From contig CM066043.1 of assembly GCA_033557465.1 (NCBI GenBank), positions 79,948,662-80,012,661 of the forward strand: a stretch of DNA of 64,000 bases, in the 5' to 3' direction. The DNA is from Ichthyophis bannanicus. Its lineage: Eukaryota; Chordata; Amphibia; Gymnophiona; Ichthyophiidae. Numbering within the stretch: position 1 is the stretch's first letter; each line of letters opens with the position of its first letter. A program made the translations under genes and the position numbers. This document shows positions 32,560-46,147 of the stretch, piece by piece. The notes under the pieces were generated by a model, which saw only the letters and a list, made by a program, of their open reading frames with translations, was not told the DNA's origin and made no database searches.

Positions 32560-34395
32560 TTCATGAGGCCAAAAGAAAGTCCCCGATCTCCACGGGAAGA
32601 TGGTAGGAGGCTAGAGCGACCCACTCAGCTGCCAAGCTGTGAAGGATAGGGACCTCAGATTGGGGTGGAGAAGCAGACCCTCCTCCTGTGTCCGCAGCTC
32701 CAGTGAGAACCTGAGAGGGACCGGGGGCTCCGTCGAGAGACGAAGCAGCAGGGGAAACCAAGGCTGCCTGGGCCTCCTCGGGGCTATGAAAATCATCGAG
32801 ACCTTGTCCCGCTGGACCTTGAGAAGGGTCCGGGCAATGAGGGGTGTTGGGGGTCAAGGCATATAGCAGGCCCATTTCCCATGAGATGAGGAAGGCGGGA
32901 GGGGACCATAGAACCGGGAGGAGCTGCGAATTCGCAGGACTGGCAAAGAGGTCCAGGTTTGGAGTCCCCCAATGCTGGAAGAGCGACTGCGCCATTTGGG
33001 GACAAAGGCACCACTCGTGCGGCCGGAGGACTCTACTGAGCCAGTCAGCCAGTGTATTGTCCTGGCCCGGGAAGAAAGTGGCAGGATGGTCATGCCTGAC
33101 TCACCGCAAAGGAGCATAGGGCTGTCATCTCTGAACAGAAGCTGTAGGAGCCAGTACCTCCTTGCTTGTTCACATAGAACATCATGACCTGGTTGTCCCT
33201 GTCTGGACCAGCACCACTCGGTGCTGCAGGTGGTCCCTGAAAACTTTTGAGTGCAAGGCGGAAGGCCCAGAGCTCCAGCAGGTTGATCTGCTGCCGGGAC
33301 TCCTCAGGGGATCAGGTTCCTTTTAGTGTGCCAGCCCTCACAGTAGGCTCCCCAGCACACCAGGACAGCATCCGTCGTTAAGACCACCTGATGCGCTGGA
33401 GCTTGGAAGGGCATACCTCGAAGCAGGTTCTGAGACTCCTGCCACCAAGCCAGAGATTCCGCTGTGCTGGGAGAGACCGAGATGGGGTCTCAGAGGCGGC
33501 TGGTCGACTGCGCCCATTGCGCTCGGAGGCATCACTACACCGCCTGCATGTTGAGACGGGCATTGGTCACGACATGGACCATGGAGGCCATGTAGCTGAG
33601 AAGACGAAGCATCATCCAGGCCGAGACTGCGCTGCGGCACCGCACTTCAGAGCAGTCTGCCCTGTCCTGAGGAAGGAAAGCCATGGCCCATAGGGTGTCC
33701 AAGCAAGCCCCGATGAACTCCAGGGACTAAATTGGAGTGAGGTGGGACTTTGGGTAATTGATCACGAGCCCCAGGAGGTAAATGGTGCAGTCCATGGCCT
33801 GTCTGGCTTCGGAGGCCCCTCCTTTTATGAGCCAGTCGTGTAGATATTGATAGACGAAGATGCCCTGCAGCTGTAGGTGAGCTGCAGTCACAGCCAGGCA
33901 CTTTGTGAAGACCTGAGGGGCGGACGCGAGGCCGAAGGGAAGCACTCTGTACTGGTAATGGTTTCCCTGAACTATGAAGCGGAGGTACTTTCTGTGTTTG
34001 GGATGGACAAGGATGTGAGCGCAAGCATCCTTTAAGTCCAAGGAGCATAGCCAATCGCCCTGCTGGAGGTAGGGTATTAACGTTCCAAGGGAGAGCATCT
34101 TGAACCTCTCCTGGACCAGGAACTTGTCTAGCTTCTGCAGGTAGAGGATGGGCCGATGGGCCAAAGGCCCCCTGTCCACTTTGGGAGGATGAAGTATCTG
34201 AAGTAAAACCCCCGTCCTCGGAAGTGCGGTGGGATTGGTTCTACTGCACCGTCCTCGAGAAGGCCTGTGAGCTCCTGAGTCAGGAGGGCCTGGTGCTGGG
34301 GAAGCCGACCTGTTTCCCCGGGGAAGTATGGAGGAGGGGCCTGGTCCAAATGGAGAAGATAGCCCCCCCCCAAACAACCTGGAGGACCCAGGCAT
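32560..34395 (-). pseudogene. DIRS-C reverse transcriptase-RNase H
   Basis: RT in one frame at 34395-33727: WLCSLDLKDACAHILVHP, VLPFGLASAPQVF, then YQYLHDWLIKGG near 33845. The catalytic YLDD is changed to YLHD, which removes one of the metal-binding Asp residues. RNase H at about 33380-32600 is scattered over several frames; the DNQVMMFYVNKQ block is still present near 33190. Non-functional. Confidence 0.82.
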
Positions 34396-34475
34396 TGGTG
34401 GAGATGGACTCCACCTGTGGGAGAAATGGACCAGACACGCCCTGACAGACAGTCGCCCTGCCAGAGAACGAGAGG

Positions 34476-36371
34476 CTATGCCGATGGCGTCAAAACCCAG
34501 AGGGTGGCTGAGTCAGCGCCGGGGGTTGGGTCTTGGGACCCTTCGGGCTTACAAGGGTCGTGGACCGTGGTCTTTCCCTGACTGCCCTGAATGGAGGTAG
34601 ACACTGGTGAATAGGCTGGGGAGCCCCTTCCGATGAAAGAAGGGCTTCTTGCTCTGCTGCTTCTTCCTGGGGAGGAAGTTTTCCGGGAGAGGCGAGTACG
34701 AGCCACGTACTCAGTCTCAATCTCCGCCTCCTTATCTTCCATGGGCTTGTCGAATAATTGCTCCCCGAGGCAAGGGACATCTAGTAGCTTCTCCTGGATC
34801 CATTGTTCCAGGTCCGAGGACTGAAGCAAAGCCTGCCTGGCAGGCTCCAAAGTCAGCCGCCGCCACCCAGGTGGAAGACTTGAAACAGTCATACAGTGCT
34901 TGCGAGAGGTACTTCGAGCATTCTCTGACAGACTTTGAGAGGGCTTAAAAACACCGGAGATGGTCTCTCTCATGGCCCACCGCAAAGCCTCCGAGCTCTC
35001 TAGTGAGGTTACGGAGGAACATCCCAATATGTAATTGGTAAACTTGGATGCGGCACGACAGCATGGAGCCTTGATAAGCCTTGTGCTGAGGGCATCAAGG
35101 GTATGAGACACTCTGCCCGGCATGACTGACGAATGAGTCTTCGGACTCTTTAGCTTCTGCATGGCCAATTCGACCACCATCGAGGTGTGGGGAAGCTGGG
35201 CTTTCGGAAACCCCGGACCCCGCTGAATCTTATACATAGCGTCCAGGCACTTGCTCACGATAGGGACATAGGCCGGGGTCTCCCACATGTGGAGGAGGAG
35301 TCTGTTCAGAATGGGGGGAACCAGCACAGAGAGCTTCTTTCGGAGCGGCTTCATATTGCAGAATATTGAGCTCCTCTGCCCGGGGCTCCTCCTCCGACTC
35401 AGTGGCGAGCGCTAGGGCCTGCGCCATGTCCCAGGCGAACTCCAGAAAGGAGGTGTCCTTGGGAGATGACTGCCACTTCTGGGTCAGCAGGGAGGGGTCC
35501 GAGGGGAGGTCGGACTCACACTCTGAGTAGTCTGTGGAGGATTAGAGGTCAGGCGGCTCAAGATGTGTCAGTGGCCCACACCAGATCTCCAAAAACTTGC
35601 CTGGAGCCAGAGGCACTCACCTGAGAAGATCTCACGCCCAAGGACTGGGACGGAGATTGAGGTCTGCGCCAAGGATCCTCACTGCGGCGGCCCAAGGATT
35701 CGTTGAAGTCACGGTCCCTGCGATCTCGAGGCACGTGCCGGCAGAGCTGGGGACCAGCACCTGCTGGGCAGCGAGGAACGTAGAAATGCTGCGCTCCAGG
35801 GCCAGCATCTGGGCTTCCACTTGGGAGTGGGGCCCTGCGACATCGACACTGGGGTGACTGGGTTGGGTGTCGAGGAGGTGAGGGGGTCCTCACTGGGATG
35901 ACCGTCGGGAGACAGGGAACCTTTGCCAGAAGACTCCGTATTGGTTTGAGGTACCTTACTGGACTGCTCCCTCTCAGACTTCAGAGACTGCTGAGGGGGG
36001 CTGGGAGATCGGGTGCGTGATCTCTCACGCTTGTCTGGTGCCCCCAACAGGGTCCTCACGGCCGCCTTCTTCCGCTCGCGTTTGGGCAACCCCTGGTCAA
36101 AGTGCCGCCGAGCCCAGGGAGGAGCTTTGGGAGACTCCAAAGTCTGCAGGGCTGAAAAGCGGGAAGCTACCGCGGATACCAGGGCTGCCTTATGGAAGAG
36201 ATCATCCAGCTTCTGCTTACAATGCTGGATGGCCTTGGAGGACATCTTCTTAGAGAGGGAACATAGCCCTGTGTCATAGTCAGCTCCTAGACACCTGAGA
36301 CAATAGTCATGGGTGTCTGTGAGCGACATGGTTTTTGAACACTGATCACATTTCTTAAAACCGGAGGCCAC
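34476..36371 (-). pseudogene. DIRS-C gag
   Basis: Start at 36371: MASGFKKCDQCSKTMSLTDTH, then DYCLRCLGADYD, the zinc-like CxxC...CxxC motif. A basic Ser/Arg/Pro-rich middle runs to 35709. After frame changes, the capsid-like part is at 35354-34476 (LNRLLLHMWETPAYVP, then GFPKAQLPHTSMVVELAMQK), with a basic C-terminal tail. Same architecture as the gags of B and D, but clearly diverged. Confidence 0.8.
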
Positions 36372-36775
36372 TGGGGGAAAAAGGATCCCTGCGAGGTCGA
36401 AGATCCTCGATGCAGCCAGCAGTTAAAAAGGGTGCAAAAGCATGGTAAAACACAAAAAAGGCAAAAAGGGAAGAACCCCGAGACCAAGGCCGAAGCAGAG
36501 GTGCTCAAGAGGCAGAAGAGGACTGGCGAAGGTCGGATAGCAAAAAACGGATGGAAAGAGAATTTTTTTCTGGGGACAAGATGCCTGTCTGAAGGGCTCT
36601 GCGGCAAAAGGGAGACTGAGTAAGATGGCACCTTTGGACGGGAAGGGAACCTCGCATGTGTGGTGGCATTCCCAAAGGTTTTCTTTGAAAGATGGGGAAA
36701 TGCTCCGCGTGGGCTCTGTCGGTGCCAACATCACCCATATGTGAGGACCGACTTCCTGCTTGTTCCTGGAGAAAG

Positions 36776-38658
<1,883 letters not shown>

Positions 38659-38960
38659 TTAAACAGACACGAGATACATAATACAAGTCAGAAAGAGTAG
38701 TTACTCACCTGTAACAGGTGTTCTCCAGGAGCAGCAGGAATCAGTCCTCACATATGGGCGACGTCGGCGCCGACGGAGCCCCCGTGCGGAGCATTTCCCC
38801 AGCTTTCAAAGAAAGCCTTTGGGAATTGCAGCGCGCATGCGCGGTCCCCTTCCCGCCCAAGGGTGCCATCTTGCTCAGTCTGATGACATAGCTAAAAGAC
38901 AGCAAAAAATTAGCAAAAATAAATCATATGACTGCAACTCCAAGGGGAGGAGGGAGGGTT

Positions 38961-39060
38961 GTGAGGACTGATTCCTGCTGCTCCTGGAGAACAACTGTTA
39001 CAGGTGAGTAACTACTCTTTCTCCAGGACCAAGCAGGAAGTCAGTCCTCACACATGGGAC
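38961..39060. repeat. Internal complementary region of DIRS-D
   Basis: The left half (gtgaggactgattcctgctg, then ctcctggagaac, then gttacaggtgagtaactact) complements the left terminus. The right half (tctccaggaccaagcaggaa, then gtcagtcctcacacatggga) complements the right terminus. It is adjacent to the 3' end of the recombinase frame. Confidence 0.9.
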
Positions 39061-39196
39061 TCCCCAGCTTAAGGCTACCAGAGACCTCAAGCCGAAAAAA
39101 GAGCTCCCTCTAGCTCGTCAGTACGTAAGGAAGGAATCTTCTCTGAGAACGCCCCCGACCGGTAGCCCAACACCAGGGCCGGAGGGTAGGAGTTGC

Positions 39197-40340
39197 CTAA
39201 ACCCCAAAGAGATTATGGAGTACTGCCTGTCCGAAAGCACTGTCCCTGCGGGACTCCCTCTCAAGGCAGTAATGGGACGCAAAAGTCTGGCTTGAAGACC
39301 AAGTAGCGGCCCGGCAGATGTCTGCCAACGGAACAAAGCGGAGATGAGCCACTGACGCAGCCTTCGCCCTGACACGATGAGCCGTGACTCGACCCTCCAA
39401 CGAGAGGCCGGCTGCCCCATAAGCCCAGGCGATACAGTCAGCAACCTATATGGACAAAGTACGCTTGGAGACAGGTAACCCCAACTTATTGGGGTCAAAA
39501 GAAACGAAGAGCTGAACAGCCCTCCGATGCTCCCGTGAACGGTCAAGGTAGAAGGATAACGCCCTCCTACAGTCCAGGGTATGCAGGACCATCTCAGCCC
39601 GGTTGGCATGCGGCCTGGGAAAGAAGGTCGGAAGAACCACCTCCTGATTCAGGTGAAAGGGGAGACAACCTTAGGGAGAAACTTCGGGTGAGTCCGTAAG
39701 ACTACCCTATTCCTGTAGAACCTAGTGTAAGGGGGATCAGACACTAGTGCCTGAAGTTCACTTACTCGCCTAGCAGAGGTAAGAGCTACCAGAAACAAGG
39801 TTTTCCAGGAGAGAAAACGGAGAGGGCAGGTAGCCATAGGTTCAAATGGCGGACAAGTAATCCGCTGTAAGACCACATTCAGATCCCACTCAGGGGCTGG
39901 TGGACGTAAAGGAGGCTTAAGCAGGAGGAGGCCTCTGAGAAAACGAGCCACCAAAAGGGTGGTTGGAAAGAGGCCTTCCGTCCACCGGCGAGTGGTGCGC
40001 TGAGAGAGCACTGAGGTGAACCCTGACAGAGTTGGACTTAAGGCCTAGATTGGAGAGGTAAAGCAAATATTGCAATACTACCACTACCAAGCACGAGAAG
40101 GGTTTCTCGCTGTGCTGAGCACACCATGCGGAGAATCTACGCCACTTAAGAGCGTAGGATTTCCTGGTGGATTGCCGTCTAGAGGCTAAGACTACGTCTT
40201 CCACCTCTCTAGGCAGTAGTAGGGGAGCCAGGACTACCCTTTCAGCAGCCAGGCCATCAGATGAAGGGACTGGAGGTTGGGGTGCAAGAGAGATTCCTGT
40301 TCCTGAGACAGGAGATCGTGTTGAATCCCCAGAGGAAGAG
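39197..40340 (-). pseudogene. DIRS-D tyrosine recombinase, frameshifted
   Basis: Core-binding part near 40180-40030 (ASRRQSTRKSYALKWRRF, then LQYLLYLSNLGLKSNS). Then a frame change near 40000; LTSARRVSELQALVSDPPY near 39780 carries the catalytic Arg. A further change near 39650; FFPRPHANRAEMVLHTLD and PVSKRTLSI near 39470. Another change near 39440; TAHRVRAKAASVAHL near 39380 (HxxR) and HYCLERESRRDSAFGQ near 39270 (Tyr), ending LHNLFGV. All catalytic residues survive, separated by three small indels, so inactivation is recent. Upstream, the recombinase frame stays open through the RT-RNase H region to 41719. Confidence 0.85.
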
Positions 40341-42215
40341 GAGTGTCCACCGCCAGTTGCAGCAGAAGTGGGAACCACGGTTGCCTCGGCCACCTGGGGG
40401 CTATCAGAATCATTGAGGCCCCGTCCTTGAGGACTTTGAACAGTGTTCGGGACACTAGTGGCGTGGGAGGAAACGCATACAGTAGGCCCTGGGACCACGG
40501 AATCAGAAACGCATCCGCTGCTACTCTGAGAGGATGCGGTTGTCTGGAACAGAATCTCGGGAGTTGCCGGTTCAGAGGACTGGCGAAAAGATCCATGGTG
40601 GGGAGGCCCCACCTGAGAAAGATCTGCTGAACCACCAACGGATTCAATCTCCATTCGTGTGGTTGCAGGATCCTGCTCAGTCTGTCCGCCAGGTAATTTT
40701 CTTGACCTGGGAGGTAGACAGCCTTGAGGAGGATTCCATGATTGACGGCCCAAGAGCACAGCCGTTGTGCCTCCTGACAGAGAAGGAAGGAGCCTGTGCC
40801 TCCTTGTTTGTTCACGTAGAACATGGCAACTTGATTGTCCGTCTGGACCAGTACAGACTGGTGAGATGTGAGGTGGGAGAAGGCTCTCAGAGCTAGGCGT
40901 ATCGCCCGTAGCTCCAGGAAGTTTATCTGCTGAGCAGCCTCCCAAGGGGTCCAGAGACCCTGAGTACATGCCCCTTGGCAATGTGCTCCCCAACCTAGAA
41001 GAGAAGCATCCGTCGTCAGCACTTGGGAATGCGGAGGGGATTGAAAAACCACTCCGAGTACCAGATTCGGAAGATGAAGCCACCATTGCAGAGAGGAGAC
41101 GAGCAGGGTGGATATTCTTACTGAGTCTGCAAGGCTCCCTGTGGCTTGATGCCACTGAGATCGAAGGCTCCACTGAGCAGGCCGCATGTGCAGGCGGGCA
41201 TTGGGGGTTACATGAACCGTGGAAGCCATATGGCCGAGAAGTCTCAGGAATTGCCTGGCGGAGACCAGGGAATTGCTGTGAAACTGCCTGGCTAGATCCA
41301 TCAACCTGTGGGCTCTGTCCACTGGCAGAAAAGCCTTCGCCTGAAGAGTGTCCAGCCTTGCTTCTATGAATTCTAAGTTTTGGGATGGGAGCAAAGTGGA
41401 CTTTGCGAAGTTTATGACAAACCCCAAGTGCTGAAGCAGAGCCACAGTGCGAAGGGTGGCTTGACTGGCCTCCTGGGAAGACTGGCCCCTTATGAGCCAG
41501 TCGTCCAGGTATGGAAACACAAAAAGACCTTGAAGCCTCAGGTAGGCCGCCACCACCGCCAGGCACTTGGTGAACACTCTGGGAGCGGAGGTTAGGCCAA
41601 AGGGTAGTACTCTGTACTGGTAGTGGTTTCCCCCCACAACAAATCTGAGATATTGTCTGTGGTCTGGATGAATAAGGATGTGAGTATAAGCATCCTTTAG
41701 ATCTAAAGAGCATAGCCAATCTCCCTGCTGGAGGTAGGGCAGCAGGATTCCAAGGGTAAGCATCTTGAACTTTTCCCTCTCCAGGAACTTAAGGTTGCGC
41801 AAAGTCTAGGATGGGTCTGAGGCCTCCTGTTCTTTTTGGTACCAGAAAGTACCTGGAATAAAAGCCGTGACCTCTCAGGTGGTGGGGCACCGGTTCCACA
41901 GCCTGTTCCTTTAGCAGACTTGCTAACTCCTGAAGGAGTAGGTCCCTGTGCAGAGGGAGTCTTGGAGGCTCCCCTGGAAAAATAGGAGGGAGGTAACTGG
42001 TGAAAATGGAGAAGATAGCCCTTTTGGACTATATGGAGCACCCAGGTATCTGATGTGACGGCTGACCACCTGTGGGCAAAGTGGGCCAGCCGGCCTCCTG
42101 TGCTGATGTGAGCCAGCTGAGGAGAAGAGGCTATGCCTTCTGAGTCAAAACCCCCCACCCTGCTGAGCAGGGGCCGGTGTTGGTGGCTTGGGGGCCTTCT
42201 GCCTCCGGGGCCCAT
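40234..42215 (-). CDS. DIRS-D reverse transcriptase-RNase H
   Basis: An uninterrupted 522-codon frame (41802-40234). RT: WLCSLDLKDAYTHILIHP near 41720 (motif A), VLPFGLTSAPRVF near 41610, PYLDDWLIRG near 41510 (catalytic YLDD), thumb FLRLLGHMASTVHVTPNARL near 41230. RNase H: LTTDASLLGWGAH near 41010, FLELRAIRLAL near 40920, LVQTDNQVAMFYVNKQGG near 40840, and the closing LSRILQPHEWRLNP near 40660. All metal-binding acidic positions that I can align are present. The N-terminal RT arm (STGGRLAHFAHRW, then LHIVQKGYLLHFHQLPPSYF) lies at 42215-41980 in another frame, because of one extra T near 41982 and an indel near 41805. Confidence 0.85.
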
Positions 42216-42702
42216 GACCCTGCCCTTTGGCCTGCTGACCCTGTTGGGGAGCTGCAGAGGCCTGATAATGAGGGTATTGTTTATAGGCAGATGACTTCCT
42301 CGGGTAAAAGGTCTTTTTCCCCGAGCCCTTCTTTTTCTGAGAAGGGGCAGAGGTTTTTCTGGATAGCCTAGTCCGGGTCAGAGTCTCGGTCTCAAGTTCT
42401 GCAGCCTTTTCAGCCATGGGCTTGCCAAAGAGGTTTTCACCTCGGCAGGGGACATCGACCAACATGTCCTGCACCCATGGCTCGAGGTCGGATGACTGTA
42501 GCCAAGCCTGTCGGCGGGCACCGATGCAGGCCCCGGCTACTCGGGCCGAAGCCTCGAAGCCATCGTAGGCTGCTCGAGAGATAAACTTCGAGCACTCTTG
42601 AATACCAGTGGACAAGGCCTGGAACCTCTGCAAAGGTTCCTCGGAGAGACCAGCAGAGAACCCGGCAATCTCCTTTGCCAGGTCTCGGAGATACATGCCC
42701 AT

Positions 42703-44376
42703 TGTGACAAGGCAGAGCTGTCAGAGCACAAGAAAAAGGCTTTTAAACAAACTTTTTCCTCTGAACCTGCCAGGAATACAGGGCAGCTGAGGGTTAAAAC
42801 CTCAGCGCACAGAGTTGCAGGGCAGGAGAGAAAAGAAAGGGAGCCACACCCTAGCTCTAGGCTGACAGGGAGAGCTAGCCAACCAGGGAAAGGGGTGGAC
42901 TCTCACCTGATTGGACAAACCACTCCACTTAACCAGGAAGTGGTAGGTTCAGAGGAGGGAGCCCGATCTGCAGGATCAGCCCGAGCAGCAAGATCAGCAG
43001 GATCAGCTGGATCAGAGAGGAGATCAGACGAGGAACGCAGAGAGCTACAGGAGGAAGGAAAAAGGCAAAATAGGAACTTACCTTTGGCAAAGCCAGAAAA
43101 AAGGAGACTCCAGGAGTGCAGATACAGCCTTGGAGTCAGGCATTCTGGGCAGAGGAACAGAAACAGAATCCTTATCCAAAAGGGGCCGAGCTCATAGCAA
43201 GCAGGACCAGCTGGGATCCAATTACCTGGACCATTGCCAGCCACCTTGCAGAGAGAGAGCCACGTCTCGGGGGAAACAGCCGAGAATCCTCCCAGGAAGG
43301 GATTGCCCTCAAGAAAAGCTGAACCAGGTCAGAAAAACTTATAAGCCTTTTAAACAGAACATAGAGACTGTGTCTGAAAGAGACAGAAGTAGTTCCCCTG
43401 ATAGTTTACCTTGCAATATTGGCAGTGAACGTGGTAGAACTTGTAAGCTAGAAGCCAGCACAGGTGCACGTCAGCTAGCTCATAATTGGCAGCAGCGTGA
43501 TTCAAGCACAGATACTGAGCTGGAGGAATGGGAGATAGGTAGAGTCCCTGAAAAGCCTAGTTACAAGAAACACGTAGTTCCTCAACAGGGAATAAGGTAC
43601 AAGAAAAAGGAAGAAGGAAGAAATCCTTATGCCCAGCTCTTTAAGGGGCTGAATAAACAGTTATCCTTGCAAGACTGCAGGACAGGCAGTGAGAGGGGAG
43701 AAAAGCAGATACAAAGTCTTCTCCACCAATTAAGAGCATTAGACTCGAATAGGCCAGATAGCCAAGGAGCTCAACTCAGCGACGAAGAATCCATGCAAAC
43801 CGACATTCCAGTGTCTGATCACAGTAGCTCTGAGATGGAATGCGGGATTTGCCAGTGTGACTTTTAAATGTACAGCTTAAACAGAAGCAATGTTTTAAGG
43901 CTGTTTTAAAAGCACGTAGAGAATAGAGTTTAAGTACAGACAAGAAGTTGTCTGACTGCTGATACTAGTGAACTGCATAATTCTAAGGCTTGAAGTGAAT
44001 TATCCATGTGAAGGTGGAACAGGAAAACCACGCTTGTTGGAAGTTCTTTATTGAATGCCTTGAATGAGTATCGCTGTTAAGAAAGTCTACAGTTGTTTTG
44101 GACTACAGTAACCTGAGAAGTATCAGGGAACATTTGTACAGGACTTTATTTGCTTTATTCATGTTGTTATCCTTGAATATCTGTTCTGGGGTGAAGAAAA
44201 CCTGCTGGGAACAATAAACCTATTGTTTACCTTCAAATTGCTTTGGCTGTGATCACTGGGCCTACAACTACAATTTTGCTCAACCAGAGAACAGCGATAA
44301 CAAAGTAACATACATGGCGCTGTCACCAAATACACTGCGTCACAGGTTGGTGTAATTGGTAAGACGAGGCGTCACA
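42703..44376 (+). mobile_element. 1674-bp LTR-like insertion with 4-bp target duplication
   Basis: Begins TGTGACAAGG and ends GAGGCGTCACA, so it has TG...CA ends and a TGTGAC/GTCACA terminal inverted repeat. It is flanked by ccat (42699-42702 and 44377-44380); DIRS-B shows a single ccat at the same gag codons. A polyadenylation signal (aataaa) is at about 44213 and a TATA-like tataag at about 43340. I see no direct terminal repeats inside it, so it looks like a single long LTR (solo LTR), orientation inferred from aataaa. It holds a 245-codon ORF. Confidence 0.65.
43130..43867 (+). CDS. Unrecognised 245-codon ORF inside the LTR-like insertion
   Basis: An open frame of 245 codons with no recognised domain. 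It is very hydrophilic: rich in Glu, Arg, Ser and Gln, with basic stretches (PSYKKHVVPQQGIRYKKKEE), a leucine-containing amphipathic stretch (QIQSLLHQLRALDSNRP), and a Ser/Asp/Glu-rich C-terminus ending MECGICQCDF. No signal peptide or membrane segment is seen. It could be a gag-like or accessory protein of the element, or a chance ORF in purine-rich DNA. The length and an ATG start argue mildly for coding. Codons upstream of 43130 are open in another frame (42598-43197), which I judge non-coding. Confidence 0.4.
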   Translation: MESGILGRGTETESLSKRGRAHSKQDQLGSNYLDHCQPPCRERATSRGKQPRILPGRDCPQEKLNQVRKTYKPFKQNIETVSERDRSSSPDSLPCNIGSERGRTCKLEASTGARQLAHNWQQRDSSTDTELEEWEIGRVPEKPSYKKHVVPQQGIRYKKKEEGRNPYAQLFKGLNKQLSLQDCRTGSERGEKQIQSLLHQLRALDSNRPDSQGAQLSDEESMQTDIPVSDHSSSEMECGICQCDF

Positions 44377-46147
44377 CCATGTAGAGCTGGTATGTCTGGA
44401 CACGGCAAGCAAGCATAGAGCCCTGGAAGCACTTCTTACCGAGGGCATGCAGGTTCCGGGCCTCCCGGCCGGGAGGCACCAAGGAGTGCATCTTCTGACT
44501 TTTCAGTCGATGCATGGCCGATTCCACAACCATGGAGTGGTGCGGTAATTGTGCCTTTTGGAACCCGGGGCTCTTGCGGACTCGATAGATGGAATCGACC
44601 TGCTTGCTTAACACCGGTGTCGAGGCCGGGGTCTCCCACATGCGGAAGAGCAGCCGCTCCAGCATCGGAGGAACTGGTACAGTAAAGGCCTCCTTCAGGG
44701 GAGAGTCATACTGGAGGGCCTCGAGCTCCTTGGCTCGAGGCTCCTCCTCAGGATCCGCAGGGAATGCCAAGGTCTTGGCCATATCCCGCACGAAGTCCGA
44801 GAACCGGGTATCCTCCGGTGGGGATCGTCTCCGAGGTTCGGACTCCGGCGAGTCCGATGGGATGCACCAAGTCCGATAGGTGTCGGGTGACTCTTCGTCC
44901 TCTGTCTCCCAACCCGACTCCTCGGAGGAGGTATCGAGCAGCTCCGGTCGGGCGGGCACCGATGCCGTCTGCCCCGACGCCGAGGGTACCGGCGTCGACG
45001 ACCTCGGTCCCAAACGGGAGGCCGAGGGAGACCGTGGCCGATGATCGACTCGAGCCCGCATGGACTCGCGGATCGGCTCGGCCTCCGGGGTTGACTTGGA
45101 CATCGAGGTCCCGGTGGTCGGGGCAGATGCACCGGTGAGACCGGCAATCAATGCCCGCTGCTGTTCCATGAAGGCAGCGAGGCTGCTCTCCAAGGCCGTC
45201 GTCAACCTGAGTCTGAGCTCAGGAGACCCAGCAGCCCCCGACTTGGGCCCCGACGTCGGCTCCCCTGGAGGAGAGTCCACGAGGACTACAGCACTCACGT
45301 GTCCAGGAGACTCCATCTCGATACGAGGTTGCTTGGCAGGCCTCTCCAACTCCGAAGACCCGGGACGGCTATCGGAGCTATGCGACCTGGCCCTCGAGGA
45401 ACCAGGAGCATCCACCAACGCTGCCCTCGCGGGTTTCTTCTTCCTGCGCCGTTCCCGCGAAGAAGACTCCCGCTCAGAGGAACCCCGATGCTGCTCGGGG
45501 CCGGAGTCCCGAGACGTCGAGGCCTCTGACGAGGTCCGGGCCCATCCGGATGCGGAGTCAGAGAAGATCCTATCCTTCTGGTGCTGCCGACTCTTCAACG
45601 CCTTCGAGGACATTTTGCCACACGGACCACAGATCATCGGGTCATGATCGGGTCCGAGGCAGCGGAGGCAGCAGTCATGTGTGTCAGTAAGAGACATGAG
45701 TTTCTTACACCAATCACACTTTTTAAACCCGCTGGCAGCCATCGGGGGAAAAAGGGCCCCTGCGAAGTCAAAAGACAGGGCTGCCAGTGAAAAAAGAAAA
45801 ATGTCGAACGCTAGTCACGAAGGACAAAAACCAAAAAAGAGAGAGTGGGCTCGATACCGGCGTATCGGGCCCAGGCGGGAAAAGGATCCGGCGTCGAACC
45901 GAAGGAGAACAACAAAAAACAGGGAAATCAACTTTTTCCTCGGTGAAAAAAGAACTATGTCCATCGGGCTCCGTGAAAAAAAGACGACTGAGCAAGATGG
46001 CACCCTTGGGCGGGAAGGGGACCGTGCATGCGCACTGCAATTCCCAAAGGCTTTCTTTGAAAGCTGGGGAAATACTCCGCACGAGGGCTCCGTCGGAGCC
46101 AACGTCACCCATATGTGAGGACCGACTTCCTGCTTGGTCCTGGAGAA

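Larger units (their letters stand above)
30271..36775 (-). mobile_element. DIRS-like retrotransposon (DIRS-C)
   Basis: 6.5 kb, of which 0.86 kb (31128-31985) is a later insertion. Left terminus from 30277 (gttactaacctgtaacaggt, then gttctccagg); right terminus to about 36775 (cacccatatgtgaggaccga, then cttcctgcttgttcctggag). It is a more diverged family than B and D, with its own gag. Order on the minus strand: gag, RT-RNase H, recombinase, internal complementary region. Confidence 0.88.
42145..45742 (-). pseudogene. DIRS-D gag, split by an LTR-like insertion
   Basis: First part 45742-44381: MAASGFKKCDWCKKLMSLTD, then CCLRCLGPDHDPMICGPCGK (zinc-like motif), a Ser/Arg-rich acidic middle, ALESSLAAFMEQQRALIAG, and a capsid-like part (MLERLLFRMWETPASTP, GFQKAQLPHHSMVVESAM), up to QTYQLYM. 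Second part 42698-42145: MYLRDLAKEIAGFSAGLSEE, then ISRAAYDGFEASARVAGA, then a basic tail (LTRTRLSRKTSAPSQKKKG) and a stop at 42145. Apart from the insertion, the frame is open over about 640 codons. The second part overlaps the start of RT by about 70 bp. Confidence 0.88.
38694..46147 (-). mobile_element. DIRS-like retrotransposon, best preserved (DIRS-D)
   Basis: 7.45 kb including a 1674-bp insertion, so 5.78 kb net, the same as DIRS-B. Left terminus agtagttactcacctgtaac, then aggtgttctccaggagcagc; right terminus gtcacccatatgtgaggacc, then gacttcctgcttggtcctgg. It fills nearly the whole 8.0-kb intron between SIN3A exons 46630-46806 and 38522-38628. It lies in the same transcriptional orientation as SIN3A. 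RT-RNase H is intact; gag is broken by the insertion; the recombinase has three frameshifts. Confidence 0.92.

Noticed and set aside
42598..43197. A 199-codon plus frame at the left of the LTR-like insertion
   Set aside because: It starts within DIRS gag on the wrong strand and crosses the insertion boundary. It contains GSA-repeat codons caused by ggatcagc repeats.
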